Shown: piece after piece, positions 1 to 9,554 of the stretch | How the letters are laid out: each line of letters starts with the position of its first letter | Position numbering within the stretch: the stretch's first letter is position 1 | Assembly: GCF_023282985.1 (NCBI RefSeq) | Contig: NZ_JAGQDC010000010.1 | Coordinates: 1-64,000 of the forward strand | Source: Serratia silvae | Lineage (GTDB): Bacteria > Pseudomonadota > Gammaproteobacteria > Enterobacterales > Enterobacteriaceae | DNA: 64,000 nucleotides | Direction: 5' to 3' | Position numbers and translations under genes: made by a program | Notes under the pieces: model-generated | What the model was told of the DNA's origin: nothing | The model's input: only the letters and a program-made list of their open reading frames with translations | The model's database searches: none

Positions 1-51
1 TGGCGGACTCAGCCCGGAACAATTTGAAAACCAGACCCTCGCTTAGTCGTG

Positions 52-76
52 TGTCCATTGTTAGTGGGTAAGATCA
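52..76 (+). repeat. 25-bp direct repeat, copy 1
   Basis: Positions 52-76 match 595-619 with one mismatch; the identical core is ATTGTTAGTGGGTAAGATCA at 57-76 and 600-619. The spacing is 543 bp, an exact multiple of three. Both copies put a TAG in the frame of the zinc-ribbon ORF and LLVGKI in another frame, so they look like equivalent positions of a tandem coding module rather than a target duplication. Confidence 0.75.
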
Positions 77-594
77 GACAACCGGGCCAGCAAGCGAGAC
101 AAAACCATCAAAAACTATAGGTGTTATAGCTGTGATGGAGGATTCAATCGTTTGTATGGAACGCCACTGGCAAGATGTCGACAGGAGTTTATTCCGTTAT
201 GGCCCCACATTGCTGTTTATCGCCTTTCAGGGATGATGACCGCCAAGATTAGTGAACGCCTGAATATTTCGATAGCTGGTGTTTACCATCGTGATAATGT
301 CATCGCCGAGATAATGCGTGTGGACTATCCCACGTTGTATGCGTGGTGGTTCCCACGTCAGCAGCGGGAATTTGTAGAACCACCCGACAAGGTGAATCAG
401 CAATGTGCACAGTTCAAAGCCTGGCTACATGAGCTTGAGTTCAGCCAAACGGCTGACTGTTCGGAGTGTGGACAATATTGCTACCGTATCCATGCCCGCC
501 CGCAATTCTACTGCACGGGCTGTCAGCAAGGCTTCAACCTGCTAGCCAATACCCCCCTGAGAAAGCACTATCATATGCCACTCTGGTCATCTTA

Positions 595-619
595 TGTCGA
601 TTGTTAGTGGGTAAGATCA
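595..619 (+). repeat. 25-bp direct repeat, copy 2
   Basis: Second copy of the repeat at 52-76. It lies at the end of the open zinc-ribbon fragment, and the minus-strand integrase remnant terminates inside it (stop at 617-619), so this position is close to the junction between two decayed elements. Confidence 0.75.
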
Positions 620-1009
620 ATCGCTGCCTTTTCGAGTCCAAGACCATTCCTTTAACAACTTAATGAGTACCGCTGGGAGTGGGTAGGTGCGTTCTTGCCG
701 GGTTTTTGTCCTCGTGGTGGGCAGAGTCCAGATTTGGGCATCCAGATCCAGCTCGGACCATGTCATCTTAGTTACTTCACTCTTCCTGGCCCCCGTGACC
801 ATCAGAAAACGCATTGCTGCATGTGATGGAGTATCGCCAAGGCAGTGCCAGAGAGTGTGGTACTGTTTTGTACTCAGGCAGTTTTCACGAATTTTACCGA
901 TAAAGGTTGTAACGGTTTTGCGCCCATGCTCTTCAGTTCTGAAATGCATAACTTGTTTACTATGATTGACCTCACTGGCCGCACCCCCAATAATGGCAAA
1001 CGTCGACAC
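617..1009 (-). pseudogene. Truncated tyrosine recombinase (phage/P4-type integrase) fragment
   Basis: The middle of this minus-strand frame reads like the start of an integrase catalytic domain: AMRFLMVTGARKSEV, then TWSELDLDAQIWTLP and TKTRQERTYPLP. The Arg of TGARKSEV corresponds to the first catalytic arginine. The later H-x-x-R, H/W and nucleophilic Tyr boxes are absent, because homology stops near 655 and the frame ends at 617 in the neighbouring repeat. The N-terminal arm-binding and core-binding domains are also missing, and the first codons (GTG at 1009) overlap the thiM riboswitch and are probably not coding. About a third of a normal 400-residue integrase remains. It cannot be active and marks an old island or element end. 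Confidence 0.65.
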
Positions 1010-1080
1010 GGGGTGCCCTTAGGGGCTGAGAAATTACCCGTATTACCTGATCTGGATTATGCCAGCGTAGGGATGTCGCG
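1002..1080 (+). promoter_or_regulatory. TPP (thi-box) riboswitch upstream of thiM
   Basis: The core sequence elements of a thiamine-pyrophosphate aptamer are present in order: GGGGTGCCC (1010-1018), GGCTGAGA (1024-1031), TACCCG, ACCTGATCTGGATTATGCCA and GCGTAGGGA. A closing P1 helix pairs CGACA (1004-1008) with TGTCG (1074-1078). It lies about 47 nt upstream of the thiM ATG. The stretch up to the GGGAG ribosome site (1118-1122) is probably the expression platform. TPP-bound RNA would be expected to reduce thiM-thiD translation or transcription, as known for enterobacterial thiM. Confidence 0.92.
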
Positions 1081-1126
1081 GTATCTCAGCCGGTACCCGC
1101 CTTCTTGAACGCCGGTTGGGAGCATT

Positions 1127-1921
1127 ATGTTTACTCGACCTGATGTGTTACCCGGCACCCGTGCCGCGGCCTGCTTTAACCAATTTAAACGCCAACCTCC
1201 ATTGATCCACTGCCTGACCAACGAAGTGGTGCAAGAGTTGACGGCCAACGTGCTGCTGGCGCTGGGTGCTTCCCCGGCGATGGTGGTGGAACCGGAAGAG
1301 GCCGCGCAGTTCAGCCGCGTGGCCGATGCGCTGTTGATCAACATAGGCACCCTGCACGCATCGCGAGCAGAATCGATGTTAGCCGCCATCGAGGCTGCAA
1401 ATCGTGCTGATAAACCCTGGTTACTGGATCCGGTTGCCGTTGGGGGATTGGAATATCGCGCTACCTTCGCCCGCCGTTTACTCACCTTGCGGCCTGCGGC
1501 GATCCGTGGCAACGCGTCGGAAATCATTGCCTTGAGTGGCCTGCAGACCAGCGCCCGTGGCGTAGATAGTCAGGATGACTCTCTGGTGGCGTTACCCGCA
1601 GCACGCGTATTGGCAAGTAATTGCGGGGCCATTGTGGCCGTCACCGGTGAGACAGATTACATCACCGATGGTGAGCGAGACTGGGCCGTCACGGGTGGCG
1701 ATGTATTGATGACGCGCGTGGTGGGAACGGGCTGCGCGCTTTCTGCCGTCGTGGCAGCATTTTGCAGTTTGCCGGGCGATCGGTTGGATAACGTTGCCAC
1801 CGCTTGTCGGGTGATGGCGCTATGTGGTGAAAGGGCCACGGCGCAGTGTTCTGGCCCTGGCAGCTTTACTGCTGCCTTCCTGGATGCCCTCCACCAACTG
1901 CGGATGGAGGATCTGCTATGA
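1127..1921 (+). CDS. thiM: Hydroxyethylthiazole kinase ThiM
   Basis: ThiM phosphorylates 4-methyl-5-(2-hydroxyethyl)thiazole with ATP, salvaging the thiazole half of thiamine in the cytoplasm. The 264-residue length fits the family (about 262 in E. coli). Visible motifs are the N-terminal [13 protein letters not shown] substrate loop, RGNASEI near residue 126, and the ribokinase-like anion hole GTGCALSAV near residues 200-208 with the catalytic Cys at about 203. The ATG at 1127 has GGGAG just upstream. A TPP riboswitch precedes it, and its stop overlaps the thiD start (ATGA), so the two are translationally coupled in one salvage operon. Confidence 0.95.
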   Translation: MFTRPDVLPGTRAAACFNQFKRQPPLIHCLTNEVVQELTANVLLALGASPAMVVEPEEAAQFSRVADALLINIGTLHASRAESMLAAIEAANRADKPWLLDPVAVGGLEYRATFARRLLTLRPAAIRGNASEIIALSGLQTSARGVDSQDDSLVALPAARVLASNCGAIVAVTGETDYITDGERDWAVTGGDVLMTRVVGTGCALSAVVAAFCSLPGDRLDNVATACRVMALCGERATAQCSGPGSFTAAFLDALHQLRMEDLL

Positions 1922-2718
1922 AACGGATTAACGCACTCACCATCGCTGGCACCGATCCCAGTGGCGGGGCTGGCATTCAGGCCGATCTGAAAGCCTTCTC
2001 TGCGTTGGGGGCTTATGGCACCAGCGTGATCACTGCGCTGGTGGCGCAGAATACCCGTGGCGTGCAGTCGGTGTATCACATCGAGCCGGCATTTGTGGCC
2101 GCCCAGCTGGATTCGGTACTCAGCGATGTCCGCATCGACAGCGCTAAAATTGGCATGTTGGCCAATGCCGATATCGTGCGGGCAGTGGCCGAGCGCCTAC
2201 GCCATTACAAGCTACCTTATGTGGTGCTGGATACGGTGATGCTGGCTAAAAGCGGTGACCCGTTGCTGGCATCGGAAGCGGTGGAATCCATTCGCAGTGA
2301 GCTAATGCCGTTGGTTTCCATTATCACGCCGAACTTGCCAGAGGCCGCTGCTTTGTTGGCTTGCGCTCCGGCACAAAACGAATCGCAAATGCGCGAGCAG
2401 GGCCTGGCATTGTTAGCGATGGGCTGTCAGGCGGTGTTGATGAAGGGGGGGCACCTAAGTGAAGACGAAAGCCCTGATTGGCTATTTACCCCCGGCTTTG
2501 AGCAGCGCTTTAGTGCGCCACGCATAGCGACCAGGCACACTCACGGCACTGGCTGCACCTTATCTGCGGCACTGGCAGCCTTGCGCCCGCGTCACCCAAA
2601 TTGGGCCGATACCGTGACTGCGGCAAAAAACTACCTGCAACAGGCCTTACAGCAGGCCGATAGTCTGGAGGTGGGGCAGGGGATTGGGCCGGTACACCAT
2701 TTCCATGCCTGGTGGTGA
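1918..2718 (+). CDS. thiD: Hydroxymethylpyrimidine/phosphomethylpyrimidine kinase ThiD
   Basis: ThiD makes HMP-phosphate and then HMP-diphosphate, the pyrimidine donor for thiamine phosphate synthase. The 266-residue frame begins [19 protein letters not shown], the typical substrate-binding start, and carries the ribokinase signature [11 protein letters not shown] near the C-terminus. A longer frame opens upstream inside thiM, but the ATG at 1918 overlaps the thiM stop by four bases, matches the family N-terminus and is the likely start. It is co-expressed with thiM under the TPP riboswitch. Confidence 0.95.
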   Translation: MKRINALTIAGTDPSGGAGIQADLKAFSALGAYGTSVITALVAQNTRGVQSVYHIEPAFVAAQLDSVLSDVRIDSAKIGMLANADIVRAVAERLRHYKLPYVVLDTVMLAKSGDPLLASEAVESIRSELMPLVSIITPNLPEAAALLACAPAQNESQMREQGLALLAMGCQAVLMKGGHLSEDESPDWLFTPGFEQRFSAPRIATRHTHGTGCTLSAALAALRPRHPNWADTVTAAKNYLQQALQQADSLEVGQGIGPVHHFHAWW

Positions 2719-2845
2719 GCCAACTTTTCCACTAGCCGATGCTATTTGGTCAGTTGCTTGATATTTTCCACCAAGCCCTCCATGATCGGGATCCAAGCCC
2801 AATGCGGCTCAGACTGATTGATTTATGCGAACAAAGGGAAGCAAG

Positions 2846-3871
2846 ATGGCTGGTTATCAACCTCCTTATACCATTACTCCGGCTATCCTGAATCACGTGA
2901 TTGAGGTGGGCGAGCTATTGGGGCATTGGGCCGCGCAAGCTGGGCAATCTTCACCTTTGTTACGCAAAGAGAACCGTATCCGCACCATCCAGGCGTCATT
3001 GGCCATTGAGCATAATAGCCTGTCTACTGAGCAGGTGACTGCGATCATGGACGGTAAGCGGGTGTTGGCACCGGCAAAAGATATTCAAGAAGTCCGTAAC
3101 GCCATTCTTACCTATGAAAAATTGCCAAGCTGGCAAAGTCATCGCCTTGAGGATTTGTTGGCGGCACATGGCTTTTTAATGAGAGGGCTGGTCGATGCTC
3201 CGGGGCAGCTACGCAGCGGTAATGTTGGGGTATATCGGGATAAACAACTTATCCATATGGCACCACCTGCCAGCCAACTATCGCGTTTGGTTGGCGATCT
3301 GCTGGCGTGGTTAAAGCACACCGATATTCATCCACTTATCGCCAGCTCTATCTTTCATTATGAATTCGAATTTATTCATCCCTTTGCCGATGGTAATGGG
3401 CGAATGGGGCGTTTATGGCAAACGTTGATCCTCAGTGAATGGCGTTCAGAGCTGGCATGGCTACCGGTTGAAACCCTGATCCATAATCAGCAGCAGGACT
3501 ATTACCGAGTTCTGGGAGTCTGTGATCGGGCTAGCGATTGCACCGCATTTATTGACTTCATGCTGGAGAAACTGGTGGCGGCATTAGCCGAAGGTATTGG
3601 CGGGCAGAAGGGGAAGTTTGCCACAATGTCGGAAGAAATGTCGGAAGAAATGTCGGAAGAAATGTCGGAAGAAAATTTACCACCGCTTAGTCGAACGACT
3701 GAACGTATCTTGGCCATTATTGCTGCCAATCCCTCCGTCACCATTGTCCAATTGGCGGAAACATTGGCGATGAGCAGCCGTACCATTGAGCGAAGCCTCA
3801 AGGTTCTCCAGGAAGGAAAGCGGTTAATCAGGGTTGGGGCAACCAAAAAAGGGTATTGGCAGGTTGTCTGA
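2846..3871 (+). CDS. Fic-domain protein with C-terminal winged helix and an MSEE repeat
   Basis: Fic enzymes usually transfer AMP from ATP onto Ser, Thr or Tyr of a target protein. The catalytic motif HPFADGNGRMGR starts at His178. An inhibitory helix motif SLAIEHN (residues 51-57, S-x-x-x-E-x-N) lies N-terminal, typical of class II Fic proteins that hold themselves inactive. Before the C-terminal helix-turn-helix (about 285-341) lies a tract of four identical MSEE units (residues 261-276) encoded by a 12-bp tandem repeat. ATG 2846 is preferred to ATG 2825 because GGGAAG precedes it at good spacing. It stands alone between thiD and ivy. The target is unknown; the C-terminal domain suggests DNA binding or autoregulation. 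Confidence 0.88.
   Translation: MAGYQPPYTITPAILNHVIEVGELLGHWAAQAGQSSPLLRKENRIRTIQASLAIEHNSLSTEQVTAIMDGKRVLAPAKDIQEVRNAILTYEKLPSWQSHRLEDLLAAHGFLMRGLVDAPGQLRSGNVGVYRDKQLIHMAPPASQLSRLVGDLLAWLKHTDIHPLIASSIFHYEFEFIHPFADGNGRMGRLWQTLILSEWRSELAWLPVETLIHNQQQDYYRVLGVCDRASDCTAFIDFMLEKLVAALAEGIGGQKGKFATMSEEMSEEMSEEMSEENLPPLSRTTERILAIIAANPSVTIVQLAETLAMSSRTIERSLKVLQEGKRLIRVGATKKGYWQVV
3626..3673 (+). repeat. Four perfect 12-bp tandem repeats inside the fic gene
   Basis: The unit ATGTCGGAAGAA is repeated four times without error, giving MSEE x4. Copy-number change would keep the reading frame and only lengthen an acidic linker between the Fic catalytic part and the winged helix. Each unit also carries an ATG preceded by GGAAGAA, a purine-rich Shine-Dalgarno-like string at short spacing. 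Confidence 0.95.
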
Positions 3872-3955
3872 CGAAAAACGCTGAGCCAACTTTCTCGCTT
3901 AATTGTGGTCTGAACTACTTGGAACTATGCTTTTGATTTCCCGAGGGAGAAGACC

Positions 3956-4414
3956 ATGATAGGAAAAAAGAGCTTGCGGGGAGCCATGGTTGCAACTCTG
4001 CTTGGATTTAGCATCGGCAGTTTTGCCGAACAGATTATTACTGCCTCAGATTTGATCCAGCAACCAGGCTACCAAACCAGTTGGAAGAATATGGTGAAGG
4101 GCCAGGCCCAGTTACCGGGTTGGGCGCGCAAAGGGGTCGGTACTTCCACACCCGCCGAAACCGTCACCTGGAAGGGCCAAAGCTACCAGATCGGTAACAT
4201 CTGCAAGCAGCATGACTGCGCTAATAACTTTATGATTGTGGCCTTTAAAGCAGACAAGTCCCAGGCCTGGGGTGTGCGGGTTGAAGTGCCCAATAAGCCG
4301 CAGGCAATCGACCATCCGAAGAAATACGCCAAATATCAATGGCTGGGTAAGCCGGATGATCAGATGAAAGCATTGCTGAAGAAACAGTTTGAGGGCAATC
4401 CAGACTGGAAATAA
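3956..4414 (+). CDS. ivy: Ivy-family periplasmic lysozyme inhibitor
   Basis: Ivy proteins bind and block C-type lysozyme in the periplasm, protecting peptidoglycan from host or rival enzymes. The 152-residue product has a clear signal peptide (KK near the N-terminus, hydrophobic stretch, probable cleavage after Ala24 in SFA-EQ). The conserved inhibitory loop is visible as CKQHDC, with its cysteine pair; E. coli Ivy has CKPHDC. The rest fits the family length. GAGGGAGAAG precedes the ATG. The gene is monocistronic and convergent with gutQ, separated by a 20-bp perfect palindrome. Confidence 0.9.
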   Translation: MIGKKSLRGAMVATLLGFSIGSFAEQIITASDLIQQPGYQTSWKNMVKGQAQLPGWARKGVGTSTPAETVTWKGQSYQIGNICKQHDCANNFMIVAFKADKSQAWGVRVEVPNKPQAIDHPKKYAKYQWLGKPDDQMKALLKKQFEGNPDWK

Positions 4415-4454
4415 CGTTGCTGAGGGGAAAAGCTACGCGCCAAGGCAGTAAAGT

Positions 4455-4474
4455 GGGCGTAGCATGCTACGCCC
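4455..4474. terminator. 20-bp perfect palindrome between ivy and gutQ
   Basis: GGGCGTAGCATGCTACGCCC is a perfect inverted repeat between two converging genes, extended slightly by flanking GT/AC. There is no clear T-run on either side, so it may work as a bidirectional weak terminator or be a dispersed palindromic repeat unit. Confidence 0.5.
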
Positions 4475-4484
4475 TACGGACAGT

Positions 4485-5456
4485 TCAGCCGATCCCTGCT
4501 TGATGCAGGTCGTGCAGATTGATTGCCCCTACCAGCACGCCATCGATATCCACCACCGGAGCGGCACTGATGTGCTGTTCGTGCAGCGCAGCCAGAGCTT
4601 CCCCGGCACGCCACTGTTCTGGCAACCGGTAGCCGGGGCGCGTGATCGCCGGGCTGAGGCCATCATTGAGGCTATTGCCCTTCACCAACCAGCGGCGCAG
4701 GTCGCCGTCGGTAAACACACCCACCACTTTTTGCTGTGCATCGCATACGGCTACCAGGCCTAGGCCGGTACGGCTCAACTCCAGCATGGCTTCCATCACG
4801 TTGGCACTTTCTTGCACCATCGGCAGGCGATCGCCGGTACGCATCAAATGATGGACGCGATTCAACAGGCGAGCACCCAGGCTGCCACCTGGATGGGAGC
4901 GGGCAAAATCTTCGGCATTAAAACCACGCTGGCGCATCAGGGCCATTGCCAATGCATCCCCCATCATCAGCGTAGTCACTCCGCTGGAAGTTGGCGCCAG
5001 GCCCATTGGGCAGGCTTCTCGCTCGACGCTGATGTCCAGCGTACAGGCGGCCCCCAGCGCCAGTGGCGACTCTTTGCCACCGGTCATGGCAATCACCGGG
5101 ATCTTGCTTTCTGCCAGCAGGGGCAGGATCAGATCCAGTTCTTTGGCGCGGCCTGAATAGGAGATAAAGATCACCACATCATCGGCACCGATCATCCCCA
5201 GATCGCCATGTAAGGCTTCCGCCGGATGGACGAAAAACGACGGAGTGCCGGTGCTGGCAAGCGAAGCGGCAATCTTCTTGCCGATATGGCCGGATTTGCC
5301 GATACCGGAAATCACCGCCTTGCCACGGCAGTTGAGCAGCAGTTCGCAGGCGCGGACAAAGTTGTCATCCAGGCGTGCCAGCAGGCGTTGCGCTTCGGTC
5401 AGCTCAATCTCCAACGTTTCACGGGCAAAATTGAGCAGGGCTGTGGCGTTACTCAT
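4485..5456 (-). CDS. gutQ: D-arabinose 5-phosphate isomerase GutQ
   Basis: GutQ interconverts ribulose 5-phosphate and arabinose 5-phosphate, the precursor of Kdo; it is the sorbitol-operon paralogue of KdsD. The N-terminal SIS domain (about residues 35-175) contains [20 protein letters not shown] and the HGDLGMI / SYSGRAKE motifs. A CBS pair follows (about 205-321). The 323-residue length equals that of known GutQ. It is the last gene of the srl operon and its start overlaps the end of srlR by 8 bp, with TAGGAG as ribosome site inside srlR. Confidence 0.93.
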   Translation of the reverse strand: MSNATALLNFARETLEIELTEAQRLLARLDDNFVRACELLLNCRGKAVISGIGKSGHIGKKIAASLASTGTPSFFVHPAEALHGDLGMIGADDVVIFISYSGRAKELDLILPLLAESKIPVIAMTGGKESPLALGAACTLDISVEREACPMGLAPTSSGVTTLMMGDALAMALMRQRGFNAEDFARSHPGGSLGARLLNRVHHLMRTGDRLPMVQESANVMEAMLELSRTGLGLVAVCDAQQKVVGVFTDGDLRRWLVKGNSLNDGLSPAITRPGYRLPEQWRAGEALAALHEQHISAAPVVDIDGVLVGAINLHDLHQAGIG

Positions 5457-6225
5457 CAGTGGGGTCTCCTACCAGAATGATATTGATACCTTTGGCCTGT
5501 AGCGCAGCCAGGTAATCCGGGTTGATGCCGTTATCGGTGATCAGGGTATCCACGACGCTCAGATCGCACACCACGTTGGGGCTTTTGCGGCCAAACTTCG
5601 AGGAATCGACCAGCAACACAATGCGGCTGGCGGCTTCACACATCGCCTTGCTGACATTATGCACCTCATTAAAGGTGGTGACACCAGCATTGAGGTCGAC
5701 ACCGTCGGCACCAATAAACAGCTTGTCGAAGCTGAACTGCTGAAATGCCGACTCCGCCAGGCTGCCGTGAAAGGAGGCGGATTTTTTACGGTAGGTGCCG
5801 CCGGGCATCAGGATGGTTTGATCGTTATCCAGTTCCACCAGCGCGTTGACGATAGTCAGGCTGTTGGTCATCACGGTGATGTTATTGAACTGCGCCAGAT
5901 GTGGCACCATCTGCAATACAGTGCTGCCTGCGTCAAAGATCAGCGAATCGCCATCGTCGATCAGCTTGATGGCGGCATAGGCGATCTGCCGTTTCTTTTC
6001 GGTGTTGATATGGGTTTTACGGTCGATGGGCTGATCGCCATCGTCACGGCTAAGCACCACACCGCCATAGGTACGGATCACCTCGCCTTCTTCTTCCAGC
6101 AAGGTGAGATCTTTACGGATGGTGGTACCGGTAGTAGAGAAATGCTCTGCTAGGGCATCCACTGCCGTTTTGCCATGCCGCTGCAGGTATTCGAGGATAG
6201 CGGCTTGCCGCTGCTTTGGTTTCAT
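5449..6225 (-). CDS. srlR: Glucitol operon repressor SrlR (DeoR family)
   Basis: SrlR represses the sorbitol operon until a sugar phosphate inducer appears. The N-terminal DeoR-type winged helix (about residues 1-57, [15 protein letters not shown] then [17 protein letters not shown]) is followed by a sugar-phosphate sensor fold with the DAGSTVLQM and [10 protein letters not shown] motifs. Its 258 residues match the E. coli protein. It is expressed within the operon it controls, between srlM and gutQ. Three TGAAAGA strings upstream of srlA are candidate operator elements. Confidence 0.93.
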   Translation of the reverse strand: MKPKQRQAAILEYLQRHGKTAVDALAEHFSTTGTTIRKDLTLLEEEGEVIRTYGGVVLSRDDGDQPIDRKTHINTEKKRQIAYAAIKLIDDGDSLIFDAGSTVLQMVPHLAQFNNITVMTNSLTIVNALVELDNDQTILMPGGTYRKKSASFHGSLAESAFQQFSFDKLFIGADGVDLNAGVTTFNEVHNVSKAMCEAASRIVLLVDSSKFGRKSPNVVCDLSVVDTLITDNGINPDYLAALQAKGINIILVGDPTDE

Positions 6226-6308
6226 ACAGATCCCTGTTCACAAGAGTGGACCATTCCTCTCGGTTAGATAGTTCACTATGAAAGGTAATGTCTTTTAATG
6301 TGAAAATA

Positions 6309-6665
6309 TCATGATTTCGGTGCGATCGCTAACGATAGTGCAGTTTGGCATGCCTGATCCTCAGGGAAGATCACATCTGGGCAAAGTTGTTGCTGATGCA
6401 TGCCATGTAACTGCTTGAGTTGTTTAGGCTGGGCGAAGATGGTCAGGCCGCGCATCAGCATGCTGCCACATACCCGCTGTTGGGCGTCAAACGCCAGTGC
6501 CAATACCACGCGGGGTTTGAACCGCCCCCCAGAGCGGCCAACGCCGACGGTGCCCAACAGACATAGACGATTGAATGCGTGGTTAAAACGCTGGATCTGC
6601 CACCAACCCAGAGCGATTTGCATCAGCCAGGCGATAACGGCGAAAGTGATTAGTGCGCTGGTCAT
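6309..6665 (-). CDS. srlM: Glucitol operon activator SrlM (GutM)
   Basis: GutM is the positive co-regulator of the glucitol operon in enterics. The 118-residue product has one N-terminal membrane-spanning stretch (about residues 4-22, ending in the LGWWQIQRFN motif) and a short soluble tail with GRSGGRFKPRVV, both hallmarks of the GutM family. CAGGAG precedes the ATG. It sits between srlD and srlR, as in E. coli. Confidence 0.9.
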   Translation of the reverse strand: MTSALITFAVIAWLMQIALGWWQIQRFNHAFNRLCLLGTVGVGRSGGRFKPRVVLALAFDAQQRVCGSMLMRGLTIFAQPKQLKQLHGMHQQQLCPDVIFPEDQACQTALSLAIAPKS

Positions 6666-6742
6666 ACGGTTGTTCTCCTGTGTGAAAATAAAGGGGAGAG
6701 CTAGATGCTTTTTTCCCCTTATCCCTAATGTCAGCTCGTAAA

Positions 6743-7522
6743 TCAGAACATCACCTGTCCGCCAGTAATGTTGATCGATTGGCCGGTGCAGTAAGAGGCT
6801 TTATCGCTGGCGTAGAACAGCAGCGTGTTCAGCACGTCCTGATAGTCACAGCCGCGTTTCAACGGCACCTTATCGGTGTAATACTTCTCGACTTCCTCCG
6901 TCTTGATGCCCAACTTCTGGGCATATTGCGGCAATAGTGACTGGAACATCGGCGATTTCAACAGATTGCCGAGCATCAGAGAGTGTACGGTAATACCGTA
7001 ATCGGCCAGATCGAGAGCCAGCGACTGCGTCAACCCAACGCCACCGAACTTGGCAGCGCTGTAGCCGGAATTATGCTTGCTGCCGACCTTGCCGGATTTA
7101 GAATTGATCTGAATGATGCGTCCGGCGATACCGTCGCGGATCATCAGGCGGGAGAACTCGCGGGCACACAGGAAATAACCCACCAGGTTCACCTGTAAGG
7201 AGCGGTCAAAATCACCCAGTTGGAAATCGGTGATCGGCGCGGCTTTGGCAATCCCGGCGCTGTACACCAACAGGTTTGCCTGACCAAAAGCCCGGTCAAC
7301 CGCATTAGCCAGCGCGATAACGCTGGCCTCATCGGTGGCATCGGCCTGGAAACCGATGGCGCGATCGGCCCCGAATTCCTGATTGATTTGCTGTGCCACC
7401 AGATTGGCGTTGTCGGCATTCAGATCGGCCACTGCAACGCGATACCCCGCTTCAGCCAGGCCATGGCACAGGAAAGCACCCAACGTTTGGCCACCGCCAA
7501 TCACTACAGCTACTTCAGACAT
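6743..7522 (-). CDS. srlD: Sorbitol-6-phosphate 2-dehydrogenase SrlD
   Basis: SrlD oxidises sorbitol 6-phosphate to fructose 6-phosphate with NAD+, feeding glycolysis. It is a short-chain dehydrogenase: the glycine-rich cofactor loop GGGQTLGAFL is near residue 8, an acidic residue in VAVADLNADN favours NAD, and the catalytic Tyr-Lys pair sits in YSAAK. The 259 residues match the family length exactly. TAAGGAG precedes the ATG. It follows the PTS genes srlAEB. Confidence 0.95.
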   Translation of the reverse strand: MSEVAVVIGGGQTLGAFLCHGLAEAGYRVAVADLNADNANLVAQQINQEFGADRAIGFQADATDEASVIALANAVDRAFGQANLLVYSAGIAKAAPITDFQLGDFDRSLQVNLVGYFLCAREFSRLMIRDGIAGRIIQINSKSGKVGSKHNSGYSAAKFGGVGLTQSLALDLADYGITVHSLMLGNLLKSPMFQSLLPQYAQKLGIKTEEVEKYYTDKVPLKRGCDYQDVLNTLLFYASDKASYCTGQSINITGGQVMF

Positions 7523-7532
7523 GATCTACTCC

Positions 7533-7895
7533 TTATGCGATAAATTTCAGTGTGCTGCCTAACGGGACATCGGCGGGCGTGCTACCTGTTACGTGGATCG
7601 TCCCAGGGAATTCGGCCTGAGTTTCGCCGTCAAAACGCACGGTGATATGGCCCAGTTCGCGCAGGTTCTGGGTGGCAACCTCTCCGACGGCGGTGATGGG
7701 GTAGCGCCGATTGCCAAGTTCCATCACGCCCCCGGTTTGTAATTCACCAGCGGTATCGCCGTGCTGGTGGATGAAGCAGTACTCTTCAATATCTGCTGGG
7801 GCACCTTCGCGGAAGGTGATTAGCATGTTATCCAACAGAGCGTCACGGGCGCAGCCGCCAATCTGGGTGATGGTGGTCTGGAAAATGGTGTTCAT
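7533..7895 (-). CDS. srlB: PTS glucitol/sorbitol-specific EIIA component SrlB
   Basis: SrlB takes phosphate from HPr and passes it to the EIIB domain of SrlE. The 120-residue protein carries the family region YCFIHQHGDTAGEL, where a histidine of the H-x-H pair is the probable phosphorylation site, and GRRYPITAVG downstream. CGGAGG precedes the ATG. It lies between srlE and srlD in the usual operon order. Confidence 0.94.
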   Translation of the reverse strand: MNTIFQTTITQIGGCARDALLDNMLITFREGAPADIEEYCFIHQHGDTAGELQTGGVMELGNRRYPITAVGEVATQNLRELGHITVRFDGETQAEFPGTIHVTGSTPADVPLGSTLKFIA

Positions 7896-7913
7896 GGTTT
7901 TCCTCCGGGCAAT

Positions 7914-8894
7914 TTATTGATAAATAAAGGCCGATGCGGCCCAGGCGATCAGTACCGTTGGTGCGCCGGTGAGGAAGCGCCCGACCAGAACCGAAGGGAC
8001 GCCGACACGCACCGTATCCTGCTTGGCCTCTGCCAAGGACAGACCCACCGGGATAAAGTCGCAGGCGGCCTGGGCGTTAATGGCGAACAGTGCCGGGAGT
8101 GCCAACTGAGGGGGGATATGACCAAGGCCAATCTGTACGCCCACCAACACGCCGATGACCTGAGCGATGACGGCGCCCGGGCCGAGGAACGGTGAAAGCA
8201 GTGGGAAGGAACAGATCAGCGCCAATGTCACCAAGCCGATTGGGCTGTTGGCCAGCGGCGTCAGGCCGTGGGCGATAAAGTCACCCAGACCAGAGGCCAT
8301 GATGATGCCGATCAGCGCCGAGACGAAGGCCATAAACGGCAGAATGGTTTTTAACACGGTGTCGATGGTGTCACGTCCGGCCTGGAAGAATACCGCCACC
8401 ACCGAGCCCATGCCCATGCCAACCTTGGCCAACAAACCATCGCTTTGCTCGGTGATTTTCTTGCTGGTATCGTAGTCGCGGGCTTTCGGCTGCAGTTGGG
8501 GTAGGGGAGCCGTAGAACTCTCGGCAACCTCGACCAGACTGATGTTGTCTTCCCGCACGCCAGAAACGTAGATATCTTCCAGAATAAACTGTGCCAGCGG
8601 GCCAGACTGGCCGGTCGCGTGGATATTGATGGTTGGAATACGGCGTTTAGGATAGATACCGCAACGCAAGGTACCACCACAGTCAATAATCGCCAGACCG
8701 ATCTCTTCTGCTGGCGGTTCGCCTTCTTTGAAACCGTCCACGGCAGGCCAGCCGGTTAAATCGCTGAGTTTGTCGACAATAGCCGGGCGAGTTCCGGCGG
8801 TGATATAGACGATCTTCTTGCCAGGCTCAATGGGCAATTGCAGTGGACCACCCCAGCCGCTGGCACCTTTCTCGATACGGATATAAGCACTCAT
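7914..8894 (-). CDS. srlE: PTS glucitol/sorbitol-specific EIIBC component SrlE
   Basis: SrlE carries the cytoplasmic EIIB domain (about residues 1-165), with the phospho-cysteine in [15 protein letters not shown], and half of the membrane transporter (about 175-326), a run of hydrophobic helices. It acts with SrlA and SrlB to import and phosphorylate sorbitol. The ATG at 8894 ([10 protein letters not shown]) is chosen over a GTG at 8906 because TGGAG lies at proper spacing and the family starts this way. It is 326 residues long, close to E. coli (319). Confidence 0.93.
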   Translation of the reverse strand: MSAYIRIEKGASGWGGPLQLPIEPGKKIVYITAGTRPAIVDKLSDLTGWPAVDGFKEGEPPAEEIGLAIIDCGGTLRCGIYPKRRIPTINIHATGQSGPLAQFILEDIYVSGVREDNISLVEVAESSTAPLPQLQPKARDYDTSKKITEQSDGLLAKVGMGMGSVVAVFFQAGRDTIDTVLKTILPFMAFVSALIGIIMASGLGDFIAHGLTPLANSPIGLVTLALICSFPLLSPFLGPGAVIAQVIGVLVGVQIGLGHIPPQLALPALFAINAQAACDFIPVGLSLAEAKQDTVRVGVPSVLVGRFLTGAPTVLIAWAASAFIYQ

Positions 8895-8909
8895 GCTGCA
8901 CTCCACAAA

Positions 8910-9479
<570 letters not shown>

Positions 9480-9554
9480 CTATGGCCTGGAGCGAAGTGC
9501 GGCTCTGTCGCCATGGCCCTACAGTAATCACTTTATAGCTATTTTTGTTTTAAA

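Larger units (their letters stand above)
1..663 (+). pseudogene. Decayed DUF746-like zinc-ribbon protein gene
   Basis: The plus strand reads as fragments of one protein broken by frame changes and stops. The longest open stretch begins after the TAG at 62-64 and runs to the TAG at 605-607. It holds two copies of one module, a Cys-x-x-Cys knuckle followed by G-F-N-x-L-x-x-T-P-L: first RCYSCDGGFNRLYGTPL (from about 119), then FYCTGCQQGFNLLANTPL (from about 506), about 130 codons apart. A further CSECG precedes the second. After 595 the apparent continuation (LLVGKIN) is in another frame. The pattern resembles DUF746 regions known from transposon-associated proteins; that family name is recalled, not searched. 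No intact start or end is visible, and the left edge is cut by the window. I read it as a dead mobile-element accessory gene. Confidence 0.5.

Noticed and set aside
3626-3673. CRISPR or satellite array
   Set aside because: The 12-bp units have no spacers and are in frame within a Fic gene.
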